The notes: a model not told the origin generated them from the sequence alone. Positions 8,066 through 16,614 are shown, numbered from the stretch's first letter. The stretch is DNA of 64,000 bases from Thioalkalivibrio sp. ALJ21 (GCF_000378605.1 NZ_KB905158.1:124001-188000), one strand, 5' to 3'. Program-made: numbers and translations.

Positions 8066-8544
8066 TTGCGCGCATCACAGGCGAGCCACTGGATTCGCTT
8101 CAGGCCCTACCGAGGCAATCCTTTGGTGGCTTCTGGGTGCGGTTTGGCGCTCTTGCGATTGATGTCGGCATCATCAGCCTGATTGGACATGCCGTGGCAA
8201 CGGTTGCGACCCCCCAGTTTGCCGCCGAAGTGATGCTGAATCCGGCTTTTAGCTTCTTTGTTTTGGCGATGTATTTTGCCGGGTTCCATTCCTCCCGCCT
8301 TCGGGCGACGCCCGGGAAGCTGCTTTTCAAGCTCCAGCTGATCCGCTATGACGGCGCGCGCGTCACGTTCTTGCAGGCACTGTGGCGCGTCGTAACCCAT
8401 CATATTTCCGCTGTGATCGGCGGAATAGGGTTCATCATGGCGGCCTTCACCGAGCACCGCCAGGGATTACACGACCAACTGGCAGCGACGCTGGTTGTGA
8501 GGAAGGGCTCGGTTCTCGATCCTTCCGGGCTCGAAGAGGGTTAG
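8062..8544 (+). CDS. RDD-family inner-membrane protein
   Basis: 160 residues from TTG 8062, which overlaps the previous stop. Shows the RDD pattern: FGGFWVRFGALAIDVGIISL (R and D in the first membrane segment), then FFVLAMYFAGFHSSRLRATP-GKLLFKLQL, then a C-terminal block with ALWRVVTHH and EHRQGLHDQLAATLVV, which carries the final conserved D. Three to four membrane segments. RDD proteins are poorly understood; some are transporters. Last gene of the motif-driven operon that starts at 6248. Confidence 0.8.
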   Translation: MIARITGEPLDSLQALPRQSFGGFWVRFGALAIDVGIISLIGHAVATVATPQFAAEVMLNPAFSFFVLAMYFAGFHSSRLRATPGKLLFKLQLIRYDGARVTFLQALWRVVTHHISAVIGGIGFIMAAFTEHRQGLHDQLAATLVVRKGSVLDPSGLEEG

Positions 8545-8579
8545 CACTGCTGCGCGAGGTTCGCCGACCCCTTTATGGG

Positions 8580-8609
8580 TTGTCAATCGGGTTGACAGCA
8601 GGCTAAACT
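8580..8609 (+). promoter_or_regulatory. Promoter with palindromic operator
   Basis: TTGTCA (8580-8585), 18 bases, TAAACT (8604-8609) form a sigma70-like promoter. A perfect interrupted palindrome TGTCAA-TCGGG-TTGACA (8581-8597) covers the -35 region and spacer. Because the gene directly downstream encodes a ribbon-helix-helix-like protein, autoregulation through this palindrome is a reasonable inference. Confidence 0.5.
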
Positions 8610-8644
8610 GGGGGCTTCTTGAGCTAAAAACTGCGATCAATCAG

Positions 8645-8974
8645 ATGGAACCCATTGCCAAGGTGCAGGGACGGCAGTCCAAGGCCGTATCAACCCATGT
8701 TTCTCTCCCCGAGGATGTCCTGAGGCGCCTCCGGTATGCCGGCGGAGGGAAGCTCTCCCAGGGAATCGTGAAGCTCGACCGATTAGCACAGGATCGCGCC
8801 CGAACGATCGATATGGATGTCGCCCTTCAGTCGGCCCACGCTCTTCTTCAGAAGGCGCTGCGGGATTCATCTGGAAACCTCCCCGGCGTCGGGCCAAAGG
8901 AGGTCTCCGTCAGCGTTGTAAACGCCAAGGCCGTCCTGGATCTAGTGGAGCTCGCCCTGCTACCCAATGAGTGA
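8645..8974 (+). CDS. Ribbon-helix-helix-like DNA-binding protein
   Basis: 109 residues from ATG 8645; no clear ribosome site. Residues about 15-45 (AVSTHVSLPEDVLRRLRYAG-GGKLSQGIVKL) fit a ribbon-helix-helix: strand THVSL, helix EDVLRRLRYA, turn, second helix LSQGIVKLDRLA. The C-terminal 60 residues are helical (ALQSAHALLQKALR, NAKAVLDLVELALL) and may oligomerise. A palindrome in its own promoter is the likely operator. Could be a plasmid copy/partition or local repressor. Confidence 0.6.
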   Translation: MEPIAKVQGRQSKAVSTHVSLPEDVLRRLRYAGGGKLSQGIVKLDRLAQDRARTIDMDVALQSAHALLQKALRDSSGNLPGVGPKEVSVSVVNAKAVLDLVELALLPNE

Positions 8975-8999
8975 GACCGAACATGTGCGCGTGACGGCA

Positions 9000-9015
9000 T
9001 CGTATGTGGTACGGT
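9000..9015 (+). promoter_or_regulatory. Shared motif site TCGTATGTGGTACGGT
   Basis: 11 of 14 informative positions; 40 bases separate it from ATG 9056. Confidence 0.5.
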
Positions 9016-9055
9016 GCTGTCACTCGTAACGTATCAATACGGACGGTCGCGCAGC

Positions 9056-10591
9056 ATGATCCCGGATTCCCTGAAGAGGCTCTTTACGCGAGACGCCAAG
9101 AGGCAGAGCGCCGACACACCCTCACCAGAGAAGTCTAAACCGGGCCGGTATGGCGGCTATCGATACATCACATTCGACGCCAGTCAGCGGTGCCTCCTCG
9201 ATGATGTGCTTCCGTATAAGGATGTCGACCAGGTTGTTCAGGCCCTCCTGGACAGCAGCAACTCCGAAAAGCAGGCCCACGTATTCTCGGAAATCACCAA
9301 TCTCGACAAGGGCACGGGCCGCCAGTCGGAACGCCAAGTCCTGGTGTTTCAAGAGGAGAACTACGACGAAGCAGCCTTTACCCGCCACGTAGGAGTGGTG
9401 AAGGGCTTGCTCGAAGACATAGGCCTGAAGGAGGCCCCGTACCAGGGGGCAATAAAGGGGGAAAGGCGCACCCTGACACGCCGCGAGAATGGGGCGTATC
9501 ACGACGAGCACGCTGAAATGGGCGCCGAAACCCGCACAGGCCTCCTGAGCCCATTTGCGAGCCTTTCCGCGTACATGGCCGGCAAGAGCAAGCGGGGGCG
9601 GGTGTCCAAAGAGTCCGGCGTTTCAGAGACCGTGCACTCGAGGGAGTTCAATCAGTGGGATGCCTCTGGCCTCCTGCTTGCAGCAATCGGGGATCGCCTA
9701 AACCTCTTGCACCCGCGGCGCCTTGCGCAGTTTGGGGATGCCGAAGACACCCTTTTTGAGACCCTCGCGTCGAATGACAGCTTGAGCTCGACGTACAAGC
9801 GGATCCGAATGATGGAGTCGCACCTCTTCAAGGCGGCCGGCGAGATCCTGCCGAAGGGGGAGACGGGCGATCGAGAGTTCGCAGATGGAAGGCTTCAGGT
9901 TGCGACCCTTCTAAAGGGCGGTTACGGCGCAGAAGCGCTTCGCCGCGCGACACGCCTCTATCAAGACAGCCTGGGTAACTCCCCGCCAAGCCGTCCCGAC
10001 GTGGTCTTGCACATCTTGGCGTACGGCCTGATGTACCAATCTGCCCGGCAGCGGATGGAGCAGGCGATGATCGACCGGTTGGCATCCATGGCGGAGGAGA
10101 AGGGGGTGCCGATCGAAGAGTGCTCGATCAATCGATCCCCCCTGTCCCGAATGCCAAGCGACCTTGCCAACACGATCGATGTCCCGAAAGGTGGCCGCTA
10201 CCTTAAGGGCATTCCATTTCCTGTTGGCATGCTCACCACTGAATCCGGGGGGGTCCGAATCATGGCAATGCCTGACGCCAAGGTTGGGGAAGATCGCATC
10301 CCCCGCAACCCAAGCCGACACACCTCATTCTTCTATACGCCTGAAGAGGTGGGCGATCTGTCGTCGTTGGTCTCCATGAATGACGCTGATGCCGTTGCCC
10401 GCATATCCCCTGACGACCCCGCATTTCTCGACAGCGATGGGGCCAGCACTCACCCCGTGCGAGCCCTGGAGCGGCTGATCAGCGAGGTGCACGCTCAGCG
10501 TGCCGCGCCGACGGATGCCCCGGTCATTTCCCTGAGTGAATTCCAGAGAGAGGTGTCGCTCAAGCAGTCCGGTGGCTCGATGCGGCCGTAG
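9056..10591 (+). CDS. Large hypothetical cytosolic protein (511 aa)
   Basis: Starts at ATG 9056, 40 bases after a shared promoter motif; a TTG-type start at 9014 overlaps the promoter. No signal peptide or membrane segment. A basic N-terminus (SLKRLFTRDAKRQ) leads to mixed alpha/beta sequence; residues about 200-330 look helical (ASGLLLAAIGDRLNLLHPRR, ALRRATRLYQDSLG), and a segment with LKGIPFPVGMLTTESGGVRI and MAMPDAKV follows. Ends GGSMRP. No recognised domain. The absence of a close neighbour in the operon gives no functional hint. Confidence 0.65.
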   Translation: MIPDSLKRLFTRDAKRQSADTPSPEKSKPGRYGGYRYITFDASQRCLLDDVLPYKDVDQVVQALLDSSNSEKQAHVFSEITNLDKGTGRQSERQVLVFQEENYDEAAFTRHVGVVKGLLEDIGLKEAPYQGAIKGERRTLTRRENGAYHDEHAEMGAETRTGLLSPFASLSAYMAGKSKRGRVSKESGVSETVHSREFNQWDASGLLLAAIGDRLNLLHPRRLAQFGDAEDTLFETLASNDSLSSTYKRIRMMESHLFKAAGEILPKGETGDREFADGRLQVATLLKGGYGAEALRRATRLYQDSLGNSPPSRPDVVLHILAYGLMYQSARQRMEQAMIDRLASMAEEKGVPIEECSINRSPLSRMPSDLANTIDVPKGGRYLKGIPFPVGMLTTESGGVRIMAMPDAKVGEDRIPRNPSRHTSFFYTPEEVGDLSSLVSMNDADAVARISPDDPAFLDSDGASTHPVRALERLISEVHAQRAAPTDAPVISLSEFQREVSLKQSGGSMRP

Positions 10592-10642
10592 CTCTAGCGC
10601 GGGGCAGCAAAAACAAACTACGCGCGCCATTTTATGCGGGAT

Positions 10643-10658
10643 GCGTAAGTGATACTAT
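10643..10658 (+). promoter_or_regulatory. Shared motif site GCGTAAGTGATACTAT (perfect)
   Basis: Matches all 14 informative positions and is followed by CAACGCAC, the downstream YGC element. It ends 30 bases before ATG 10689. Best single example of the motif. Confidence 0.75.
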
Positions 10659-10688
10659 CAACGCACTATTCTGGCAGGGAGTCTTGCT

Positions 10689-11744
10689 ATGGGGTGGGAT
10701 CCGGCACCTGAACCTGTTCTGGACGCGTTCCGCGCGGGGCATGACATTGAATTCCAAATCGCAAGCCGGTTTGGCGCAATGAAGGTGACCGGCATCCAGG
10801 CCCCAAACCCCAAGACTGGCGAGATGTACCCATTGCCGGAGAATGTGGACCTGGAGGCATTCGGCGACGTTCTCATGGACATGGTGGCTCACACCGCTGG
10901 GCACAGCTTTGCGGGCGCCGCCACCGCAGACGGGGTGGGCCGGCTTGCCTACTCCCCTTGCTACCAGCAAGCCGACGACCCTCACTTCGGGCTCAGTTTT
11001 CGCATCATCGAAGACAAGACAGGAAAGCAGGCCCATCATGAGAGCTCTTTCTCGATTCCATTTGAGTCTGAGCGCCCGGAAACCTCCCGTCTTGTGCGCC
11101 TCTTGGAGGAGGCGAAGCGTTCGAACCCGGATGCCCTCAAGTGGCATGAGTCAGAGGGCCCAGGCGAGCTCGAATTTCGACTCTATGATGCACCCAATGG
11201 CCGGTCCACGATCAGTCCCGATAGCCCTTTTAGCAGCATCGATTTAAGGCGAGTCGTCGCCGAGCATTACGCCGAAATGGGCGTAAACGAGCCTGAAAGA
11301 ATCGCTTGCTCTGCGGCCTGGTCGCCCGATACCGACCCCGCGGGGCACGACGGAAACCTCGACGGGGGAGGGGTGGTGGTCCAGCTGGGTACCGAAAGGA
11401 CTCCGTCTATGGTGTCGACGTGGGCGCGCGTCCGGTACGCGCGACACCAGACCATCCACCAAACGACGGCACCGGCACGCTGGGATCTCACGGATTTCGA
11501 GAAGATCGGACAGGACCGATTTGCAGCCATTCTTGATGTGTACTTATCCGGCAGTGAACTGCAGCCCATTATTCCCGAGGTAATCCTCTCGGGCGATCGA
11601 CTCCCCCCGGGATACAAGTCAATTACTGAGCGCAGATCGGAGCGATCGGCGGCCATGCTGGAGGCTGCCCGAAACTCCCAGCAGCACGCTTCATGCGATC
11701 CGGCCCAGCCAGCGCCCCCCTCAGGTAGAGCCGTCCGACCATAA
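10689..11744 (+). CDS. Hypothetical protein (351 aa)
   Basis: ATG 10689 has GGGAG seven bases upstream and the perfect shared motif 30 bases before it. Soluble, acidic, no signal peptide. Readable pieces include FAGAATADGVGRLAYSPCYQ, an acidic-helix region SERPETSRLVRLLEEAKR, and a C-terminal strand GGGVVVQLGTERTPSMVSTW. The tail is proline/alanine-rich and ends SGRAVRP, similar in character to other tails here. No domain recognised; single-gene unit. Confidence 0.65.
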   Translation: MGWDPAPEPVLDAFRAGHDIEFQIASRFGAMKVTGIQAPNPKTGEMYPLPENVDLEAFGDVLMDMVAHTAGHSFAGAATADGVGRLAYSPCYQQADDPHFGLSFRIIEDKTGKQAHHESSFSIPFESERPETSRLVRLLEEAKRSNPDALKWHESEGPGELEFRLYDAPNGRSTISPDSPFSSIDLRRVVAEHYAEMGVNEPERIACSAAWSPDTDPAGHDGNLDGGGVVVQLGTERTPSMVSTWARVRYARHQTIHQTTAPARWDLTDFEKIGQDRFAAILDVYLSGSELQPIIPEVILSGDRLPPGYKSITERRSERSAAMLEAARNSQQHASCDPAQPAPPSGRAVRP

Positions 11745-11952
11745 GGATCGAGATCTGCCTACCGAGACATCACACCATGCTCGGCAATGCTCGGCGTCAT
11801 TCTCAAGGCATCCTGATTTTTATGATGTGTTCATAAGTGATATGCTCTTGTTGTTCTAATTGCGGCTTCTGGGGGCGGCTTCCTCGATGCCCGATTCCAG
11901 CTGCTCATAAGGTTTTGGCTTAGCGCCAGACGTACAACCACAAGGAGGGGGC
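11745..11952. other. Promoter region and long leader of the GGDEF gene
   Basis: Contains the shared motif at 11831-11846; transcription from it would give a leader of about 250 bases before ATG 12108, much longer than for other motif-driven genes. I looked for a GEMM-type c-di-GMP riboswitch and did not find its conserved cores. The leader ends in the short ORF at 11953. Confidence 0.4.
11831..11846 (+). promoter_or_regulatory. Shared motif site TCATAAGTGATATGCT
   Basis: 12 of 14 informative positions. Lies 106 bases before the short upstream ORF and 261 bases before the GGDEF gene. Confidence 0.55.
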
Positions 11953-12114
11953 ATGCTCCTTCGGGCGTCACGCACCAACACATTCGGAATAAATCGGAGC
12001 GACTGCAGTGCTTATCGCTCAGAAAGGCGCCCGGCCGCGCCCGGCGGCATCTGCTGCATGCAGCTCCCAGGGGGATGCTTCCGAGGCACAAGAGGGGGTT
12101 CGACACCATGCTAG
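11953..12114 (+). CDS. Short upstream ORF (53 aa) overlapping the GGDEF gene
   Basis: ATG 11953 is preceded by AAGGAGGGGG, the strongest ribosome site of the area, and the frame runs to a TAG at 12112 that overlaps the ATG (12108) of the next gene as ATGCTAG. The peptide is arginine/cysteine/glycine-rich and not protein-like, which suggests a leader whose translation opens or blocks the start of the GGDEF gene rather than a functional product. Translational coupling is inference. Confidence 0.4.
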   Translation: MLLRASRTNTFGINRSDCSAYRSERRPAAPGGICCMQLPGGCFRGTRGGSTPC

Positions 12115-14501
12115 CCCGGGACGCACGCCCAGCTCGCGCCCTCAGCACGCGAGGCGCCACGCTCGCATTTGGCTCGCTTCTGTTTCTCGTAGCCGCCCTG
12201 ATGGTCTTCAGCCTCGCCCGCCTATCGAGCATTCATGCCGATATCGAATCCATCACGCATGGACACTCCGAGAAGTCATCTCTGCTGTCCGAAATGCACC
12301 TTTTCTCCACGCAAGGGCACAGCCAACTGCGGCCGATGCTTTCAGAGGACACTGGCCAGCTGCAGCGCGAGGCCCTCTATCTAGAATGGATGCGCTCTTC
12401 TGAGAAGCTTTCAGAGGCTGGGCGCGGTCTGTTTTCCCTGGATGCGACGAGTGACGAGCGCTCGCTCTTTGGTGCGCTTGAATCCGCAGTCGAGCGGGCG
12501 GCGTCTCTTCAGCGAGAGGTGGCAGAGCGGGCGATCGGCGGCGACCTAAAGGGTGCGTCAGAAATGATGCAAGAGCGAGCGATCCCGGCTCAGGGTGACT
12601 TAATCGCTCTTCTCGATGCGATCCAAGACACCCATTCGGGCTCCATTGCCGACAAAATCGATTCGGCCGGTTCGAGTTATGCGCTGGCAGCACTTCTGAT
12701 CGCTTCCGCAGGGGTGCTGTCGATTCTTCTCGGCGGGGGCGCCGGGCTTGCGGTTGCGTCTCGCCACAAACGAATCCGGAAGAGCCTTTCGGACTCAGCG
12801 GAGCAGCTCCAGTCAGTGCTGCATGCCATCTCTGAAGCCGTCATCACTACCGACACCTCGGGCCGTGTCGACCACATGAATCACGCGGCAGAGGCCATTA
12901 CCGGATGGCGCCTCGACGAGGCGAGAGGCCGCCAGGTCGGGAGTGTATTCTCGATCGTCTCGGAGGACACCGGCGCGCCGCTCATTCACCCCGTACTCGA
13001 GGAGATTCCCGACGGCGCCTTCTGCAGCTCCCTCTCGGGATCAATACTGCTCCGATCTCGCAATGGCCGCGAGCGCTCCATAGAGGACACCACGTCCCCC
13101 ATCCTGGACGAGAGCGGAGAGAAGATTGGCTCGGTTCTGGTGTTTCGTGACGTGACCGAATCCCGTGCCATGACTCGCGATCTTATGTGGGCTTCCACTC
13201 ACGACCGGTTGACCGGGCTGAAGAATCGCGACGTATTCGAAAGGCACCTTCGCGATGTTGTTGCCAGCGCCAAGACGACCAACCAGGAGCACGTTCTTCT
13301 TCTGGTCGACATCGATCAATTCAAGCTCATTAACGACTCTTTCGGGCACTCCGCTGGGGATGACCTCCTTCGGCAGCTCGCGCGCCGGTTGAAGGACCAG
13401 ATTCGCCCAGGGGACCTCTTCGCGCGCATGGGTGGCGACGAATTTGGAATCCTGATGACGGACGCGTCCCTCCCGGCAGCTCGGGAGTTCGCCAGCCACA
13501 TCCAAGCTGTTGCGGGCTCATTCAAGTTCGAGTGGGATGGGCAGAGCTTTGCCGTGGCCTTGAGCATCGGCATTGTCCCAATTCATGGCGACTACGGGTC
13601 GGCCGACCATTTCCTTACAAGAGCCGATGCCGCCTGCCACTCTGCAAAGCAGCACGGGCAAACGCAGATCCACATAGACCCCGCCTGGAACTCAACGCTG
13701 TCCGAGCGGAAAGAAGACATCGCCCGAATCCAGCGCATTCGAGATGCCGTTGACTCTCACCGGCTGTGGATTTTCGGACAAGAGATCTCACCTGTAAGCG
13801 GAACCTGGCCAGCTCCTCGCCATACGGAGATCCTTCTCCGGATGGTTACCGAGGATGGGCAGGTCCATGCGCCAGGGCAGTTCATTCCTGCCGCCGAGCG
13901 TTACAACCTCATGCCCATGATCGATCGATGGGTGATAACGCGGGTTATGAAGCACATCGCTGAGACAGGGGCGGCGTCTAGCGATCGATACGCGATCAAT
14001 CTGTCGGGGCAGTCGATTTGCGACCCGCAAATCCTTGAGTTCATCGTCGACCAGCTACGCAAGAACAGGGTTGATGCGTCAAGGGTTACGTTCGAGATCA
14101 CCGAGACCGCCGCTATAGAGAACATGCGGCAGGCTTCTCATCTTGTCCGCGTCCTTCGCCACCTTGGTTGCTCGTTTGCGCTCGATGATTTTGGCGCAGG
14201 GATGTCTTCATTCGGCTACCTCAAGGCGATGGAGGTTGACTACATAAAGATCGACGGAAGTTTCGTCAAGGACATCATCTCTGATCCGGTTAGCCGAGCG
14301 ATGGTGGAGAGCATCCACCATATCGGCCGAACCATCGGACTCAAGACTATCGCCGAATTCGTAGAGACCGACGACATCCTGGATGCCCTCAAGGATGTCG
14401 GGATTGATTACGCCCAAGGCTTCGGTGTCCATACGCCTGAGCCTCTTGAGGCTCCTCCGGTCCCTCTTTCTCAGCCGACCAAGTTCTCATCGGCCAGCTG
14501 A
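12108..14501 (+). CDS. Membrane PAS-GGDEF-EAL-type cyclic-di-GMP protein
   Basis: 797 residues from ATG 12108. Membrane segments at about 14-39 and 195-223 enclose a 150-residue periplasmic helical sensor. Then PAS (about 237-355, AISEAVITTDTSGRVDHMNH), GGDEF (about 365-525) with intact MGGDEF at about 441 and an RPGD inhibitory site five residues before it, and an EAL-type domain (about 560-780). The EAL motif reads EIL (TEILLR, about 573) but the catalytic Glu is kept, as are NLSGQS, FEITETA, LDDFGAG, YIKIDGSFV and QGFG. So both c-di-GMP synthesis and hydrolysis are possible. Placement 4 kb before the Pil-Chp operon fits control of surface motility or attachment. Possible translational coupling to the 53-aa upstream ORF. 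Confidence 0.9.
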   Translation: MLARDARPARALSTRGATLAFGSLLFLVAALMVFSLARLSSIHADIESITHGHSEKSSLLSEMHLFSTQGHSQLRPMLSEDTGQLQREALYLEWMRSSEKLSEAGRGLFSLDATSDERSLFGALESAVERAASLQREVAERAIGGDLKGASEMMQERAIPAQGDLIALLDAIQDTHSGSIADKIDSAGSSYALAALLIASAGVLSILLGGGAGLAVASRHKRIRKSLSDSAEQLQSVLHAISEAVITTDTSGRVDHMNHAAEAITGWRLDEARGRQVGSVFSIVSEDTGAPLIHPVLEEIPDGAFCSSLSGSILLRSRNGRERSIEDTTSPILDESGEKIGSVLVFRDVTESRAMTRDLMWASTHDRLTGLKNRDVFERHLRDVVASAKTTNQEHVLLLVDIDQFKLINDSFGHSAGDDLLRQLARRLKDQIRPGDLFARMGGDEFGILMTDASLPAAREFASHIQAVAGSFKFEWDGQSFAVALSIGIVPIHGDYGSADHFLTRADAACHSAKQHGQTQIHIDPAWNSTLSERKEDIARIQRIRDAVDSHRLWIFGQEISPVSGTWPAPRHTEILLRMVTEDGQVHAPGQFIPAAERYNLMPMIDRWVITRVMKHIAETGAASSDRYAINLSGQSICDPQILEFIVDQLRKNRVDASRVTFEITETAAIENMRQASHLVRVLRHLGCSFALDDFGAGMSSFGYLKAMEVDYIKIDGSFVKDIISDPVSRAMVESIHHIGRTIGLKTIAEFVETDDILDALKDVGIDYAQGFGVHTPEPLEAPPVPLSQPTKFSSAS

Positions 14502-14547
14502 ATTTCAAAACCATTCCACCAATCCAGCAGAGGCGGACACGTTCACA

Positions 14548-14712
14548 ATGTCAGATCAAAATCCAGCCCAGCCATCTCTATCGGATCTATTGAATTCGCG
14601 CGCGTCCGATCTCTCATCGGATCAGCTTCGGCACGCAGCCAGAGAGAAGGAGCGCCTGGAATTCACGCGCTCGAAGAAACGAGAAGACGGGGAGGCACCG
14701 GAGCATGTTTGA
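14548..14712 (+). CDS. Small hydrophilic protein (54 aa)
   Basis: ATG 14548 opens a 54-codon frame, MSDQNPAQPSLSDLLNSRAS..., a flexible N-terminus followed by a charged helix (QLRHAAREKERLEFTRSKKR). Its last 8 bases overlap the start of the membrane protein at 14705, so the two are translationally coupled. No family recognised. Too short to be sure, but the overlap and the soluble composition support it. Confidence 0.5.
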   Translation: MSDQNPAQPSLSDLLNSRASDLSSDQLRHAAREKERLEFTRSKKREDGEAPEHV

Positions 14713-15043
14713 TGGTAGTGGCGGAGTTGGATACCCGGCGCTGTTCTTTGTTGCGAGCTCGGTTGTGGCGTTCGTGTTCGCGTCGAGGCTGTTCGAGGGG
14801 CGGGCTGGCATTGCCCATCCGACCGCATACCTCGTGCCGCTTCTCGTGCTGGGTGTCGAGTTTTCCGTAACGGCCCTTTCTCATGTCGGGATCCCGCCGA
14901 GCCTCCTGCTGGACATGACGTTTGTTCCATCGGCCTTCTATTTGGCCGCTTGCGTCCTCTTCTTGTCGGTCCCGGTTCTACTGGGGTTTGTTCTTGCTGC
15001 TGCGCCTTTCTTTTCCAGGGCCGCGCATGGGGCGCCTTCCTGA
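14705..15043 (+). CDS. Small inner-membrane protein (112 aa)
   Basis: ATG 14705 with GGAG close upstream. Three hydrophobic segments (about 9-27 YPALFFVASSVVAFVFAS; 38-58; 72-105) predict a polytopic inner-membrane protein with almost no loops. Its stop overlaps the ATG of the next membrane gene (TGATG). Probably a partner of the 54-aa and 135-aa proteins around it. Family unknown. Confidence 0.6.
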   Translation: MFDGSGGVGYPALFFVASSVVAFVFASRLFEGRAGIAHPTAYLVPLLVLGVEFSVTALSHVGIPPSLLLDMTFVPSAFYLAACVLFLSVPVLLGFVLAAAPFFSRAAHGAPS

Positions 15044-15450
15044 TGGGTCTGCCGAGTAGCGACCACGAAGGAGTGGAAAGCCCGGACCGCGGCGAAGCCG
15101 GCCCTCATCTGCACGATGGTCCGCTTTGCGATGGGACCCCAGGGGCGCCGCCTCAGTCACTCAGGGAGGTCTTGGATGCCTCGGCCTCTTGGCGCCCCAA
15201 GGGGTGGGCTGAATGGTCGGCCATCGCCGCCCTAGCTCTAGCGGCCGCGTTTCAGCTCGCCGCAGGAATACCGGTGCCCTTTGTCGGGTTCTCGGTGGTG
15301 GCGTTCTGGATCACAGTCGCCTGCGTTCTCCCTTATCAGGGTTTGTCGGGGGAGTTGGCGTCTTTGCGCTCCCGCGGGTACTGGCTTTTGATAGGCGCAG
15401 CCTTGCTTGCTGCAGCAGTGCTCAACGCCATGGGGTATGGCGCCACTTAG
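15043..15450 (+). CDS. Inner-membrane protein with acidic N-terminal tail (135 aa)
   Basis: Start ATG 15043 overlaps the preceding stop. A 50-residue hydrophilic, acidic, proline/histidine-containing N-terminus is followed by three membrane segments (EWSAIAALALAAAFQLAAGI, FVGFSVVAFWITVACVLPY, GYWLLIGAALLAAAVLNAMG). Third gene of a compact operon (14548-15450), followed 43 bases later by the Tat-exported LolA-like gene. Function unknown. Confidence 0.6.
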   Translation: MGLPSSDHEGVESPDRGEAGPHLHDGPLCDGTPGAPPQSLREVLDASASWRPKGWAEWSAIAALALAAAFQLAAGIPVPFVGFSVVAFWITVACVLPYQGLSGELASLRSRGYWLLIGAALLAAAVLNAMGYGAT

Positions 15451-15493
15451 CCGCCCCGATTCCTTCGTTATCGCCTTTGGATTAAGAGCCGAC

Positions 15494-16342
15494 ATGACTG
15501 ACGCGCTATCCCGAAAAATCAATCGCCGGTCCCTTCTTGGGGCGGGCGCGGCTTTCTCGCTGGCAGCGAGTGCCCCTTTCGCTTTCGCCGGAGATCGCGG
15601 AGTGGTCCTCAGGTCCTCCATGCTGGAGCGGACGGTCCCTCGTGATAGCGTATTTCGCTGGCGCATGCGCATCGAGGATGGCGGAAGGGAGCAGGCCGAG
15701 CTTCGCTCGCTCACCGAATACCGAATCGATGACCCGGATCACGGTCGGCATCGAATTCTCCACTTTGACCAGCCTCGATTCATGTCCGGCACCACCTTGC
15801 TCGCCCGCAATCGGTTCGAAGGGGAGATGTCGTCGAGCGAGGCCGATCAGTCGGGCCTTTGGCTCATGATTCCGCCATCTACCCATCCTCGCCGAATCCG
15901 ACCAGAAGATCGTGGCTTCCAATTCATGGGGTCGGTATATGAGTACCAGGACTTTGTGATCCGCTCAACGCGACGCGATACGCACTGGATCCTTGGTGAG
16001 CACAACGTCAACGGCACATGGACCCAGGTTCTCGAGTCCATCCCCAGGGACATCAATGATTCCCCGTACACGAAGTGGGTTCGATATGTCGATGAAGAGA
16101 CACACGAACCCATTCAGATCGACTACTACCGGGGTCGAGAATCCCCTGTGAAGCGCTATCGCGTCCTGGAGCGCGAACGCGTGGGGCCTTACATCATTCC
16201 GGCTGTCTCCGAAATGGAAAGCTTCGAAGGGAATGGGCGAATGACTCTGGAGATCGTCTCAGCTGATATCAACGCAGGATTGGATCCTGAGATGTTCATG
16301 CCGGGATCGCTCGCAAGGCTATCCGATCTAGCCCCGGGGTGA
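15494..16342 (+). CDS. Tat-exported LolA-like outer-membrane lipoprotein-sorting family protein
   Basis: 282 residues from ATG 15494. A twin-arginine signal (NRRSLLGAGAAFSLAASAPF, cleaved near AFA-GD) directs export of a folded protein. The mature part fits the LolA-like family annotated as outer-membrane lipoprotein-sorting protein, often found near RND-type exporters: FRWRMRIEDGGREQAELR (early strand), ...SGLWLMIPPSTHPRRI, FMGSVYEYQDF (a form of the usual GSDFSYEDF), TKWVRYVDEETHEPIQIDYY and VSEMESFEGNGRMTLEIV. A Tat rather than Sec signal is unusual for the family. No RND gene lies nearby. Confidence 0.7.
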   Translation: MTDALSRKINRRSLLGAGAAFSLAASAPFAFAGDRGVVLRSSMLERTVPRDSVFRWRMRIEDGGREQAELRSLTEYRIDDPDHGRHRILHFDQPRFMSGTTLLARNRFEGEMSSSEADQSGLWLMIPPSTHPRRIRPEDRGFQFMGSVYEYQDFVIRSTRRDTHWILGEHNVNGTWTQVLESIPRDINDSPYTKWVRYVDEETHEPIQIDYYRGRESPVKRYRVLERERVGPYIIPAVSEMESFEGNGRMTLEIVSADINAGLDPEMFMPGSLARLSDLAPG

Positions 16343-16614
16343 TCTCGGGCGGTGGCGGCGTGAACGCCCGGGCACCGTAGCGGGTGTCACGATAAGGGGC
16401 GATATAGTTCCGTTTGTGATCGTTTATAGTCATCGGTTATTTCTTCCGGTTTGCGGGAATACGTGCTCGCCATGGCCTCATCTCAGGGCCGCCACAAGCC
16501 CCGCCTTGCGAACCCTGATCGAAATAGCAGTCGGCCCAGCCCGGCCTTGGCCTAGCAGTATTTATCGCCTACAAATCAACCCGATATGATCGATCCCCCT
16601 GGGGCCTTTTGCCG

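Noticed and set aside
11847-11952. c-di-GMP riboswitch in the leader of the GGDEF gene
   Set aside because: No GEMM-like conserved cores (such as the CGCACAGGGCAAACC-type block) found.
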